Notes: generated by a model from the letters alone, not told the origin. 64,000 nucleotides of DNA from Klebsiella electrica (GCF_006711645.1 NZ_CP041247.1:2666001-2730000); one strand, 5' to 3'; counted from the stretch's first letter, positions 17,275 to 26,687 are shown. Numbers and translations are program-made.

Positions 17275-20200
17275 TTACGCTTTCTCGATGTTGACCAGAA
17301 ACGCTTTGTACTCCGGCGTTTGCGAATTGGAATCGCCGACGTTTGGCGTCAGGGTGTTGGCGATGTAGCCCTTCCGCGCCACCCCTTCAAAGCCCCAGTG
17401 CAGCGGGATGCCGACGGTTTCTACCTGCTGGCCGTGAACGTTGAGGGTCCGCAGACGGCGGGTCACCACCGCCACCGCGCGGATAAAGCCGCGCTGGCTG
17501 CTCACCGTCACCCGATCGCCGTTGGCAATCCCTTTCGCCTGCGCCAGACCTTCGCTGATTTCCACAAACTGTTCCGGCTGTGCAATGGCGTTGAGCCGCG
17601 CATGCTTGGTCCAGGTATGGAAATGCTCGGTCAGACGATAGGTGGTCCCGACGTACGGGAACTTATCTTTCTTCCCTAAGCGCAGGGCGTCGTCTTCATA
17701 CAGACGCACCACCGGACTGGAGATCACGTTCGGGTGCAGCGGGTTGGTACCCAGCGGCGTTTCCATCGGCTCGTAATGTTCCGGGAACGGACCTTCCGCC
17801 AGCTTATCGAGGGCAAACAGACGCCCCAGCCCCTCCGGCTGCATGATAAACGGCCCGGTGTTGCTGCCCGGCGCGGCGGTATTGAAGTCAGGGATATCGT
17901 TCCCCGTCCACTTCGTTCCGTTCCACTGGATCAGCATCCGTTTCGCATCCCACGGTTTGCCGTTAATATCCGCCGAAGCGCGGTTATACAGCACGCGGCG
18001 GTTGAGCGGCCACGCCCAGGCCCAGCCCAGCGTATTGCCCAGCCCTGACGGATCGGCGTTATCGCGGTTGGCCATCTGGTTACCCTGCTCCGTCCAGCTC
18101 CCGGCGTAGATCCAGCAGGACGATGCCGTGGTGCCGTCATCGCGCAGCAGCGCGAAGCTGCTCAACAGCTGGCCTTTTTTCGCCAGCAGGGCACCGTTGC
18201 CGTCATACAGATCCGCCAGCGCATAGCCGTTGTTCTCTTTCGCCACCTCTTCCGATTCCGGATGATCCGGCTGTTTGTAGCTCCAGCTCATCTTCAGCAG
18301 CGGCTCGGCGCCTTTCCCACCTTCGGTGCGATACATTTCGCGCAGGCGATGGTAAATGCCGGCCAGAATTTCGCCGTCGTTACGCGCTTCGCCCGGCGCA
18401 TCCTGGCCTTTCCAGTGCCATTGCAGCCAGCGTCCGGAGTTGGCAATCGACCCGTCCTCTTCCGCAAAGCAGGTGGACGGCAGACGGAACACTTCGGTCT
18501 GAATCGCCGCCGGGTCGACATCGTTCGACTCGCCGTGGTTTTGCCAGAAGGTCGAGGTTTCGGTCACCAGCGGGTCGATAACCACCATGTACTTAAGCTT
18601 GCTCAGGCTGCGGACCACCTTGTTTTTGTCCGGGAACGAGGCCACCGGGTTAAAGCCCTGGCAGATATAGCCCGTGACCTGACCTTTATCCATCATGTTG
18701 AAATACTTGATGACGTCGTAAGCCTGGTCCCACTTCGGCAGCCAGTTAAAGCCCCAGTCGTTCTCTTTCTGCGCCGCATCGCCGTAAAACGCTTTCATCA
18801 GGCTGACCGCAAACTTCGGATAGTTGCTCCAGTAGTTCACCTGGTCGGCCAGCGTGGCCTTCGGCGTGTTGGCGTTCAGCCAGGTCTGCCAGTCGCTCTG
18901 TTTTTCTGATGGCAGCGTCAGATAACCCGGCAGGCTGGTAGAGAGCAGACCTAAGTCGGTTAAGCCCTGAATGTTGGAGTGACCGCGCAGGGCATTCACC
19001 CCACCGCCCGCCATCCCCATGTTGCCGAGCAGCAGTTGGATCATCGCCATGGTGCGGATGTTCTGCGCCCCGACGGTATGCTGCGTCCAGCCCAATGCGT
19101 ACAGGAAAGTGGTGGTCCGGTCCGCGGCGCTGGTCGACGCCAGCACTTCGCACACTTTCAGGAAGTCGGCTTTCGGCGTCCCGCAGATGTTCTCCACCAC
19201 CTCCGGCGTGTAGCGCGAGACATGCTGCTTCAGCAGGTTCCATACGCAGCGCGGATGTTGCAGGGTTTCATCGCGCAGCGCATAGCCGTTTTCGTCAAAC
19301 TGATAGTTCCACGATGTTTTGTCATACCGCCGTTTTTCAGCGTCATAGCCGCTGAACAAGCCATCTTCGAAGGCAAAATCGTCGCGTACCAGCAGGTTGG
19401 CGTTGGTGTAGTGTTTAACGTACTGCGCATTGATTTTGTTGTTTTCAATCAGGTACAGCAGCACCCCCGACAGGAAGGTAATGTCGGTGCCGGAACGAAT
19501 CGGCGCATAGATATCGGCCACCGAAGCCGTGCGCGTAAAGCGCGGGTCGACGACGATAAGCAGAGCATCGTTGTTGTTTTTCGCCTCCATCACCCAGCGG
19601 AATCCCACCGGATGGGCTTCAGCGGCGTTGCCGCCCATCACCATCACGACATTAGCGTTTTTGATATCAACCCAGTGGTTGGTCATCGCACCGCGACCAA
19701 ATGTTGGAGCAAGACTTGCTACCGTTGGTCCGTGTCAGACGCGCGCCTGGTTATCCACTGCCAGCATGCCGAGCGAGCGCGCAAATTTCTGCGTCAGCAT
19801 CCCGGTTTCGTTACTGGCCGCCGAGGCGCACAGCATCCCGGTTGAAAGCCAGCGGTTAACCACGGTGCCCTGCTCGTTTTTCTCAATAAAGTTGGCATCA
19901 CGGTCGGCTTTCATCAGCCTGGCGATCCGGTTGAAGGCGTCGTCCCAGGAGATACGCTGCCATTTGTCAGACCCCGGCGCGCGGTATTCCGGGTAGCGCA
20001 GTCGGTTGTCGCTATGAACATAATCCAGCAGCCCCGCGCCTTTCGGGCATAAAGCGCCCCGGCTGACCGGATGATCGGGATCCCCTTCAATATGATAGAT
20101 GGCTTCTTTCGCGTTCTTCGCGCCGTCGCCGAGGCTATACATTAATAGCCCGCAGCCCACGGAGCAGTATGTGCAGGTGTTGCGGATCTCTTTGGCGCGC

Positions 20201-20322
20201 AATAATTTGTAATTACGCGCCTGAGCCAGCGCCATTTTGGGTGCGAAACCCAGGGCAGCGGCTGTTGTTCCGGCCATACCGCCTGCGCAGATTTTAAAAA
20301 ACTTTCTGCGGCTGACGTCCAT
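17275..20322 (-). CDS. fdnG: Formate dehydrogenase-N selenocysteine (alpha) subunit
   Basis: Periplasmic molybdenum bis-MGD catalytic subunit oxidising formate to CO2 for nitrate respiration. Read through the in-frame UGA at 19735-19737 (codon 196, selenocysteine), the protein has 1015 residues, equal to E. coli FdnG, and [18 protein letters not shown] is identical in context. A twin-arginine signal (SRRKFFK, residues 4-10) is present. The first [4Fe-4S] site uses C50, C53, C57 and C92. The start at 20322 (MDVSRRKFF) follows GGAGAAAATCA; longer upstream starts lack support. Automatic calling splits this gene into two ORFs, which is an artefact and not a frameshift. It leads the fdnGHI operon. 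Confidence 0.97.
19695..19737 (-). promoter_or_regulatory. SECIS element directing UGA readthrough in fdnG
   Basis: Directly 3' of the UGA the mRNA folds with GACCAA pairing TTGGTC at the base and the apical GCAAGTCTTGC hairpin, the known SelB-binding shape of bacterial fdnG/fdhF elements. The bases look nearly identical to E. coli fdnG. Confidence 0.88.
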
Positions 20323-20387
20323 TGATTTTCTCCATGCAGGATGCGTGTTCATCGCGGGGGAAACTACCAGCAATGTCCCTGATTTTT

Positions 20388-20401
20388 TTGCGTCAAATCA
20401 A
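20388..20401 (-). promoter_or_regulatory. FNR-like site upstream of fdnG
   Basis: Minus strand TTGATTTGACGCAA matches the FNR consensus TTGAT-N4-ATCAA at 8 of 10 positions and is centred 72 bases before the fdnG start, which fits a class II anaerobic promoter. fdnG is a known Fnr/NarL target in E. coli. I looked for NarL heptamers; the TACCCCCTTGGTA palindrome at 20449-20461 is suggestive but not a standard 7-2-7 site. Confidence 0.55.
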
Positions 20402-20545
20402 TGTCGAAAACCGTCGCCCCCTTAATAGTCAAGGTCAGCGGATTTCATTACCCCCTTGGTATTAAGCGCGAAGGAAAACAGGGGCCAGACGGAATGAAAA
20501 AGTGTTATAAATCGGCTCTTGATAAATATCGGTGTCAGGTTTGAC

Positions 20546-21424
20546 ATGGAAAAGAAAAAAGCGACGTTGACCGGTCTGGCCGCCATTGTGCTGTGGAGCA
20601 CGATGGTCGGATTAATTCGCGGCGTCAGCGAAGGGTTAGGCCCGGTCGGCGGCGCGGCAATGATCTATACGCTGAGCGGCTTATTGCTGCTGACCACCGT
20701 CGGGTTTCCCCGGCTGCGGCAGATGCCGCGCGCCTATCTGCTGGCCGGCAGTCTGCTGTTCGTCAGCTATGAAATATGTCTGGCGCTGTCGCTGGGCTTT
20801 GCCGGTAGCCGTCAGCAGGCGATTGAAGTCGGGATGGTCAATTATCTGTGGCCCAGCCTGACGATACTCTTTGCCATTCTCTTTAATGGGCAGAAAACCA
20901 GCTGGCTGGTCGTGCCCGGCTTATTTCTCGCGCTGCTTGGCGTCACCTGGGTATTAGGCGGCGAGCACGGCCTGAATAGTGATGAAATTACCCGCAACGT
21001 CGTCTCCAGCCCCCTGAGCTATATTCTGGCTTTTGTCGGCGCATTTATCTGGGCGACCTACTGCACGGTCACCGCGAAATATGCGCGCGGCAAAAACGGC
21101 ATTACCCTGTTTGTTTTATTAACCGCCCTGACCCTGTGGCTGAAGTTTATGCTCAGCGATCAACCGCCGATGATTTTCAGCTGGCCGGTGGTCATTAAGC
21201 TGGTAATGTGCGCGGTGGCGCTGGGATTTGGCTATGCGGCCTGGAACGTCGGTATTCTGCACGGCAACGTCAGCCTGCTGGCGGCCGCCTCTTACTTTAC
21301 CCCGGTGCTCTCTTCGGCGCTGGCGGCGGTGCTGCTCAGCGCGGCCCTCTCCTGGCCGTTCTGGCAGGGCGCCGGTATGGTTTGCGCCGGCTCCCTGCTC
21401 TGCTGGTATGCCACCCGACGCTAA
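20546..21424 (+). CDS. yddG: Aromatic amino acid exporter
   Basis: A 292-residue ten-helix DMT (EamA) family inner-membrane exporter for aromatic amino acids, near-colinear with E. coli YddG: ATLTGLAAIVLWSTMVGLIR, EVGMVNYLWPSLTILFAIL and WNVGILHGNVSLLAAASYF are conserved. The ATG at 20546 (MEKKKATLTG) is used; an upstream TTG at 20519 lacks a ribosome binding site. It is divergent from fdnG as in E. coli. Its stop codon overlaps the stop of a benD-like relic on the other strand. Confidence 0.95.
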   Translation: MEKKKATLTGLAAIVLWSTMVGLIRGVSEGLGPVGGAAMIYTLSGLLLLTTVGFPRLRQMPRAYLLAGSLLFVSYEICLALSLGFAGSRQQAIEVGMVNYLWPSLTILFAILFNGQKTSWLVVPGLFLALLGVTWVLGGEHGLNSDEITRNVVSSPLSYILAFVGAFIWATYCTVTAKYARGKNGITLFVLLTALTLWLKFMLSDQPPMIFSWPVVIKLVMCAVALGFGYAAWNVGILHGNVSLLAAASYFTPVLSSALAAVLLSAALSWPFWQGAGMVCAGSLLCWYATRR

Positions 21425-21512
21425 CCGAGGTCGCCTCCGGCCACCGGCAGCGTGACGCCGGTGATATAACTGGCCTCATCGCTGGCAAGAATAATCAATT
21501 CAGGAATATCCC
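21421..21512 (-). pseudogene. 3' tail of a benD-like short-chain dehydrogenase
   Basis: The minus strand encodes IPELIILASDEASYITGVTL and then PVAGGDLG-stop, the classic C-terminus of short-chain dehydrogenases (xSxYITGxxLPVxGG). Because catA-catC-catB lie directly upstream and benABCD usually follows catA in Klebsiella, this is best read as the last ~30 codons of benD (dihydroxycyclohexadiene carboxylate dehydrogenase). Nothing of benABC is visible between it and catA, so a deletion is implied. Confidence 0.65.
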
Positions 21513-21551
21513 CGGCCGCGCGGCAGGCCGGGCAATAGTATGACTCACCGC

Positions 21552-21571
21552 CCCGGGCGCACCGGCCCGGG
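21552..21571. terminator. GC-rich hairpin after catA
   Basis: CCCGGGC and GCCCGGG form a perfect 7-bp stem 11 bases beyond the catA stop. No T-run follows on the minus strand, so termination strength is uncertain. Confidence 0.45.
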
Positions 21572-21582
21572 AGGTGTACCGG

Positions 21583-22512
21583 TCATGACTCTTGTGCGCG
21601 CAGGCGGGAAATACGCTGCTCTTCTTCGGCGTTGAGGGCCGGGCACAAGGTAAAGTCGAAGCGAACTTCGGTGTGCTCGCCGTCGAGCTTACGCTGCGCA
21701 ATCAGCTCACGATCGGTGATTTTTACCGGGTCGGCAATCAGGCCATCGCGGGTGGCGAAGGCAAAGTCGTCCCACAGATACTTATCGCCGTTAAGGTTAA
21801 TCTGGCTGGTTAAATGCTTGTGGCCCGGCGCGGAGACGAAGAAGTGAATATGCGCCGGACGGTTGCCGTGACGACCCAACTGGTTAAGCAACTTTTGCGT
21901 CGGACCATCCGGCGGACAGCCGTAACCGGAAGGCATGATACTGCGCACGCTGTAGCGGCCATCTGCGCCGGTACGGATGCGGCGACGCAGGTTGTATTCA
22001 CTCTGGCTCTGGTCAAAGAACGAGTAGTTCCCGAGGGTGTTGGCATGCCAGATATCCACAATCGCGTTGGCGACCGGACGGCCCTGGGTATCGCAAACCT
22101 GACCGTGCAACCACATGACCTCCCCGGCATCGAGACCGTCATCCATCCGCGCGTGCCCTTCGACAAGCGGCGCATTGGCAACGTACAGCGGCCCTTCAAT
22201 GGTACGCGGCGTGCCGGTTTCACGATGCGCTGCGGCGTCGATCGCATCCTGACGCAGATCGAGGAAATGTTCCAGCCCGAGACCCGCCGCCAGCAGCGCC
22301 GCTTCCTGACGTCCGCCCAGTTCGTGCAGATAGTTCACCGCATGCCAGAACTCTTCCTGGGTAATATTATAATCGTCGATCAGGGTGCATATATCTTCCA
22401 GTAAACGATGGACAATGACTTTAAAACGCTCATTACCGCCGGGAACGGTTAATCCGGCACTTTCACGTAATAATTTCTGCACGGCTTCTTGTTGTACGAA
22501 AGAATTTTTCAT
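21583..22512 (-). CDS. catA: Catechol 1,2-dioxygenase
   Basis: Intradiol ring-cleaving non-heme Fe(III) enzyme converting catechol to cis,cis-muconate. 309 residues. An N-terminal helical dimerisation region precedes the catalytic domain with EGPLYVANAPL, DIWHANTLGNYSFFD (tyrosine ligand), SGYGCPPDGPTQ (tyrosine ligand) and RPAHIHFF (two histidine ligands). I chose ATG 22512 (MKNSFVQQ), because the longer frame begins with a GTG three codons earlier. Last gene of catB-catC-catA, 76 bases after catC. The pathway continues catA, catB, catC to the beta-ketoadipate enol-lactone. No pca genes are in the window. Confidence 0.95.
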   Translation of the reverse strand: MKNSFVQQEAVQKLLRESAGLTVPGGNERFKVIVHRLLEDICTLIDDYNITQEEFWHAVNYLHELGGRQEAALLAAGLGLEHFLDLRQDAIDAAAHRETGTPRTIEGPLYVANAPLVEGHARMDDGLDAGEVMWLHGQVCDTQGRPVANAIVDIWHANTLGNYSFFDQSQSEYNLRRRIRTGADGRYSVRSIMPSGYGCPPDGPTQKLLNQLGRHGNRPAHIHFFVSAPGHKHLTSQINLNGDKYLWDDFAFATRDGLIADPVKITDRELIAQRKLDGEHTEVRFDFTLCPALNAEEEQRISRLRAQES

Positions 22513-22588
22513 TTTGATTCTCACTTATTGCTTGCAGGTGGCTTGTAGGGTTTACGCCGGCCTGTCCGGCGCGAGGTTTTTATTATTT

Positions 22589-22879
22589 TTAGCTATCGTC
22601 TTCACGAATCGAGGAGGGATGGCGGCACAAGGCCTCCACGCGGATTTCCATAAACGGGTATAATGGCAACCCCATTAATATCTGGTGCAACTCATCGGCA
22701 TCACGCACATCAAAAATACTGACATTGGCGTACAGTCCGGCGACGCGCCAGATATGTCGCCAGGTGCCTGCACGCTGTAATTGCTGCGAATAAGCTTTTT
22801 CTCGTTGTTTAATCTCCTCAAGCTCGGCGGCGGGATAGCCCAGCGGGATCTTGACGGTCATATCCACTTTAAACAGCAT
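22589..22879 (-). CDS. catC: Muconolactone delta-isomerase
   Basis: A 96-residue protein typical of the small decameric isomerase that converts muconolactone to beta-ketoadipate enol-lactone. It begins MLFKVDMTVKIPLGYP and contains WRHIWRVAGLYANVSIFDV and LPLYPFMEI, all characteristic of CatC. It lies 19 bases downstream of catB with GGAGAAA before its ATG. Confidence 0.95.
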   Translation of the reverse strand: MLFKVDMTVKIPLGYPAAELEEIKQREKAYSQQLQRAGTWRHIWRVAGLYANVSIFDVRDADELHQILMGLPLYPFMEIRVEALCRHPSSIREDDS

Positions 22880-22898
22880 ATTTTTCTCCTGTCATGCC

Positions 22899-24017
22899 CT
22901 ACGCTTTGCGGGCATAGAAGTGCAATTTATCTTCATCAAGTTCGACACCTAAGCCCGGGGTCTGAGGCACAACGACGCTGCCGTTGGCGAAGGTCAGCGG
23001 TACGCTGACGATGTCATCTTTGAGCAACAGCGGGCCGAACATTTCCGTGCCCCATTGCAGCGGCAGCGTCGACCAGGCGTGCAGCGATGCGACGGTGCCG
23101 ACGGTGCCTTCCAGCATGGTTCCGCCATACAACCCGATACCCGCCGCCTGCGCGACATGCGCCAGGGCTAAAACGCTGGCCGGGCCGCCCGCTTTGGCGA
23201 TTTTCAGCGCATAGGCGCCGCTAAAGCCCTGCTGCGCCAGGCGATAACCATCGTAATGCGTCGCCACCGCTTCATCCGCCAGAATCGCGGTTTCAATATG
23301 CTGACTAAGGCGAACCAGCGCCGCGCTGTCCTGCGCGCTGACCGGTTGCTCAATTAAGTCGATGCCCATTGCCGCCAGTTCACGACAGCCTTTGGCCGCC
23401 GCGGTGGCGTCCCAGGCCTGGTTAACGTCGACGCGAATACTCGCCCGATCGCCCAGCGCCTCGACAATCGCTCGGGTGTGGCGTAAATCGGTCGCCAGTT
23501 CGCGCGCGCCGATTTTTAACTTAAATGCCTGGTGGCGGCCTTCGACCAGCAGCCTTTCCCCTTCGGCGATGTCCTTGCTGGTCTCCCCGCTCGCCAGGGT
23601 CCACAGCACCGGCAGCGACGTCTGCAGCGCGCCGCCCAGCAGCGCCGAAACCGGCAGACCCAGCGCCTTGCCCTGCGCATCCAACAGCGCGGTTTCAATC
23701 GCCGATTTGGCGAACGTATTACCTTTGATGGCGCTGTTGATACGCTGCATCAGCGCATTCAGGTTATCGGCGGGCTGCCCCTTGAGCAGCGGCGTCAGGT
23801 AATGGTTAATGGCGCTGGAGATGGCTTCCGGACTCTCGACGCCATAGCTCAACCCGCCGATGGTGGTCGCCTCGCCGATTCCACAAATGCCGTCAGAGCG
23901 CGTAATGCGGACAATCACCAACGTCTGGCAGCCCATGGTTGTCATCGAGAGTTTGTGCGGGCGAATGGTCGGGACGTCAACCAGCCAGCTTTCAATGCGT
24001 TCTACGGTCGCGGTCAT
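22899..24017 (-). CDS. catB: Muconate cycloisomerase
   Basis: Enolase-superfamily enzyme turning cis,cis-muconate into muconolactone. 372 residues from ATG 24017 (MTATVERIES), preceded by CAGGAAGAAA; the frame extends upstream but without a ribosome binding site. Active-site features are visible: the KLKIG lysine pair, metal ligands in DVNQAWD, IEQPV and ADEA, the second-side lysine in LKIAKAGG, and the C-terminal EMFGPLLL. First gene of the operon, divergent from the IclR regulator. Confidence 0.95.
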   Translation of the reverse strand: MTATVERIESWLVDVPTIRPHKLSMTTMGCQTLVIVRITRSDGICGIGEATTIGGLSYGVESPEAISSAINHYLTPLLKGQPADNLNALMQRINSAIKGNTFAKSAIETALLDAQGKALGLPVSALLGGALQTSLPVLWTLASGETSKDIAEGERLLVEGRHQAFKLKIGARELATDLRHTRAIVEALGDRASIRVDVNQAWDATAAAKGCRELAAMGIDLIEQPVSAQDSAALVRLSQHIETAILADEAVATHYDGYRLAQQGFSGAYALKIAKAGGPASVLALAHVAQAAGIGLYGGTMLEGTVGTVASLHAWSTLPLQWGTEMFGPLLLKDDIVSVPLTFANGSVVVPQTPGLGVELDEDKLHFYARKA

Positions 24018-24121
24018 GTTTTCTTCCTGCTCGTTAAATACATAACTTTTTGTGCCGCCAACCATAACGAGGGGTGACGGTGACTTTGACAATAGGGGCG
24101 AGCCGGTGAAATGGTCAACGG

Positions 24122-24149
24122 CGATAATCGAAATGTTGTGCGATTATCG
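24122..24149. promoter_or_regulatory. Inverted repeat between catB and its IclR regulator
   Basis: CGATAATCG and CGATTATCG are exact 9-bp inverted copies with 10 bases between; each half is itself close to palindromic. It is placed between divergent starts at 24017 and 24278, where IclR-type aromatic regulators (PcaU, PobR, CatR types) bind. A strong operator candidate, untested. Confidence 0.65.
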
Positions 24150-24277
24150 ACGCGCTTGTTAAAATGAGGTTAATAGTGTGATCCGGGTGGTAAAACGGGC
24201 ACATTCCGTCGCCGCCCTTTTTCCCCGCGGTATAGTGGTGCCCCGTGAGCTTTTGTTTTCGAACGGAGAGGAATTCA

Positions 24278-25075
24278 ATGAGCGCGACACCGCCAACCCC
24301 CCTCAGCGCCAGGCAGGCCGAACACGACCCGAATTTCATGCTGTCGCTGGCGCGCGGACTGGAAGTTCTCAATGCCTTTACTCCCCAGCGCCAGCGGCTG
24401 ACTATCTCGCAGCTCAGTCAGAAAACGCAGATTTCCCGCGCCGCCGTCCGCCGCTGCCTGTATACCCTCGCCGCGCTCGGCATGGTGCACAGCACGGACG
24501 GACGCAGCTATGAATTGCTACCGCGGGTATTGGCCGTCGGCCATGCCTACCTGGCCGGGACGCCGCTGGCGAAAGTGGCTCAGAGCGCGCTGGATAATCT
24601 CGGCAAGACCCTCGGCGAGTCCTGCTCCGCCGCCACCCTCGATGGCGATAACGTGCTCTACATCGCCAGAGCCGCCGTCAACAATCTGCTGAGCGTCGAC
24701 ATCGGTCGCGGCAGTCGTCTCCCCGCGTGGGCGACCTCAATGGGCCGCGTCCTGCTTAGCGCCCTGGCGGAAGAACAGCTAAACGTGACATTGTCACGCG
24801 CAAATTTACTTCGCTACACCCCGCATACGCTGTGTGATTTAGCGGGATTGCGGCAGGAAATAGCCCGGGTCCGTATGCAGGGGTACGCGATAGCCGATCG
24901 GCAAATTGAGGTGGGATTATGTTCGCTGGCGGTTCCGCTGCTGTCCCGCAGCGGCCAGGTGGTCGCGGCGCTCAATGTCGGCGTACCCGCCAGCGCCATG
25001 AGCGCCGCCGCGCTGCGAGAGAAAGCGCTGGACCCGCTGCGACGAGCGGCCATGGCGCTTTCTCTCCAGCTATAG
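24278..25075 (+). CDS. IclR-family regulator of the cat genes
   Basis: 265 residues. The N-terminal winged helix (LARGLEVLNAFTPQRQRLTI, then SQLSQKTQISRAAVRRCLYT) and the C-terminal effector domain place it in the PcaR/PcaU/PobR branch of IclR regulators, which respond to aromatic acids or muconate. GGAGAGG precedes ATG 24278, which is preferred to an in-frame GTG at 24245. It is divergent from catB across an inverted repeat. In Pseudomonas the cat operon is controlled by a LysR protein, so this locus uses a different regulator family. Confidence 0.85.
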   Translation: MSATPPTPLSARQAEHDPNFMLSLARGLEVLNAFTPQRQRLTISQLSQKTQISRAAVRRCLYTLAALGMVHSTDGRSYELLPRVLAVGHAYLAGTPLAKVAQSALDNLGKTLGESCSAATLDGDNVLYIARAAVNNLLSVDIGRGSRLPAWATSMGRVLLSALAEEQLNVTLSRANLLRYTPHTLCDLAGLRQEIARVRMQGYAIADRQIEVGLCSLAVPLLSRSGQVVAALNVGVPASAMSAAALREKALDPLRRAAMALSLQL

Positions 25076-25077
25076 GG

Positions 25078-26568
25078 CTAGTTCATTTTCGGCGCCTGCG
25101 CCAGACTGCGCCAGATCCCGGCGGCCAGCAGCAACAGCAGCACTCCGGCGGTGGCCAGCACAATACTGTGAGCGCTGATAAATGCGGTTTTCGCCGCGAC
25201 AATCAGCGAATGCGCCGGAACCGCGGGCAGCGACTGCGCCAGCGCGATCGCTTCGCTGATGGATGATGAGGCCTGCGCCGCGGTCTGGCCGTCCACCCCG
25301 ACGGGCAGCACAATCGATGAACTGTAGCTGCGGGTCAGGATCAGGCCGAACAGCGCGATCCCCAGACCGGCCCCCAGCTCATACGCCATGGTTTCAATGG
25401 CGCCAGCCGCCGCCGCTTTCTCTTTCGGCGCCGCCGCCATAATGGCGGAGCTGGAAGCCAACAATGCGCTGGCGACGCTGAACCCTAAGAGAGTCATTAA
25501 TCCCCATGCCAGCCACTGCTGGGTGCTGAAATCGGTCATCGACAGGCCAAGGAAACTGAGCGCGCTCAGCAGCATCCCGCCGGTTGCGACCTGGCGCAGA
25601 CCGAGACGGGAAACCATCGCTCCGGCGACGGGGCCGCTAAACCCGCTCGCCAGCATCAGCGGCAGCATAAACAGCCCGGCTTCAAACGGCGTTTTGCCGT
25701 GGACGAACTGCAGTTCCTGCGCCATCAGCAACTCAAAGCCGACGAGGGTGATCAGCGCGGTCATCGCCATCATCACGCCGCTTAAGATAATGCGATGCGT
25801 AAACAGGCGCATATCGACCATCGGAGTCGCGGCGGAAAGCTGCTGGCGAACAAAACGCACCAGCAGCGCCAGCCCCACCAGCGCGATGGCGCCGGTCATC
25901 CATACGGCCATTTGCCCTTTCAGCGCCGATTTTGCGCTGAACACCAGCATCAGGATCGCCACAATCAGCATCAATGCCTGGGTCAGATTAAGCGGCTGTT
26001 CGCGGCGCGCCGGCTGACGAGGTACCATCCGGGCGCTGAAGGCGATAACCGCCAGCACGATGGGCACGTTGAGCAGGAACACCGACCCCCAGTAAAAATG
26101 TTCCAGCAGGATGCCGCCCACCAGCGGGCCGAAGGCGGCCCCGCCAGAGCCAATCGCCGCCCACAGGCCAAGCGCCATGTTGCGGTGACGCGCCTGCGAA
26201 AACGTGGTGCGGATACCGGCGAGCGTCGCCGGGACGATCATCGCCGCGCCGATAGCCAGCAGCGCGCGGGAGCCGATCAGCGCCAGCGCTGTGGGTGAAA
26301 ATGCCGCCGCCAGCGACGAGACGCCAAAAATAGCGCTGCCGAGCAGCAGCAGACGTTTAAAGCCGATTTTATCGCCGAGCGCGCCCATCGGCAGCACCAT
26401 ACCGGCCATCACTAATGAATAAATATCAATGATCCACAGCAGCTCATTGCTGCTGGTCCCCAACGACATACTAAGCGTTGGCGCGGCGACATGCAGTACC
26501 GTGGCGTCAATCGCCACCGGCAGATAAACCAGTAAAATCGCCACCAGCGTTAACCATTGCCGAGACAT
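25078..26568 (-). CDS. smvA: Multidrug / methyl viologen efflux MFS transporter
   Basis: A 496-residue, 14-helix DHA2-family drug:proton antiporter matching SmvA, which exports methyl viologen and cationic biocides such as chlorhexidine and quaternary ammonium compounds in Klebsiella and Salmonella. Seen: YLPVAIDATVLHVAAPTLS with the motif D1 acidic residue, LPMGALGDKIGFKRLLLLGS (loop 2-3 motif A) and SGGAAFGPLVGGILLEHFYW (motif C). Convergent with the cat regulator, separated by two bases. Divergent from smvR with two operator-like palindromes between. Confidence 0.92.
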   Translation of the reverse strand: MSRQWLTLVAILLVYLPVAIDATVLHVAAPTLSMSLGTSSNELLWIIDIYSLVMAGMVLPMGALGDKIGFKRLLLLGSAIFGVSSLAAAFSPTALALIGSRALLAIGAAMIVPATLAGIRTTFSQARHRNMALGLWAAIGSGGAAFGPLVGGILLEHFYWGSVFLLNVPIVLAVIAFSARMVPRQPARREQPLNLTQALMLIVAILMLVFSAKSALKGQMAVWMTGAIALVGLALLVRFVRQQLSAATPMVDMRLFTHRIILSGVMMAMTALITLVGFELLMAQELQFVHGKTPFEAGLFMLPLMLASGFSGPVAGAMVSRLGLRQVATGGMLLSALSFLGLSMTDFSTQQWLAWGLMTLLGFSVASALLASSSAIMAAAPKEKAAAAGAIETMAYELGAGLGIALFGLILTRSYSSSIVLPVGVDGQTAAQASSSISEAIALAQSLPAVPAHSLIVAAKTAFISAHSIVLATAGVLLLLLAAGIWRSLAQAPKMN

Positions 26569-26591
26569 ACCTTGTTCCTCTACTTTCCAAA

Positions 26592-26607
26592 TTGGACACG
26601 CGTCCAG
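26592..26607. promoter_or_regulatory. SmvR operator candidate 1
   Basis: TTGGAC-ACGC-GTCCAG is an inverted repeat (TGGAC/GTCCA) just upstream of smvA, in the shared smvA/smvR control region. A second near-copy lies 37 bases further on. Confidence 0.6.
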
Positions 26608-26628
26608 GATTACGATCCTGCCGGATTG

Positions 26629-26644
26629 TTGAACGACTGTCCAA
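26629..26644. promoter_or_regulatory. SmvR operator candidate 2
   Basis: TTGAAC-GACT-GTCCAA is a one-mismatch inverted repeat of the same form and spacing as the site at 26592, nearer to smvR. Two sites of one type between divergent genes support a single repressor acting on both. Confidence 0.55.
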
Positions 26645-26687
26645 CTTTTTGTTACTATCGAGGAAAACCACGGTTCTGCGGGGAAAT

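Noticed and set aside
17275..20373. fdnG as two genes or a frameshifted pseudogene
   Set aside because: Both halves are in the same frame around a TGA with the selenocysteine context and SECIS hairpin.
20449..20461. TACCCCCTTGGTA as a NarL 7-2-7 site for fdnG
   Set aside because: Palindromic, but the half-site spacing does not match the heptamer arrangement; left as a remark only.
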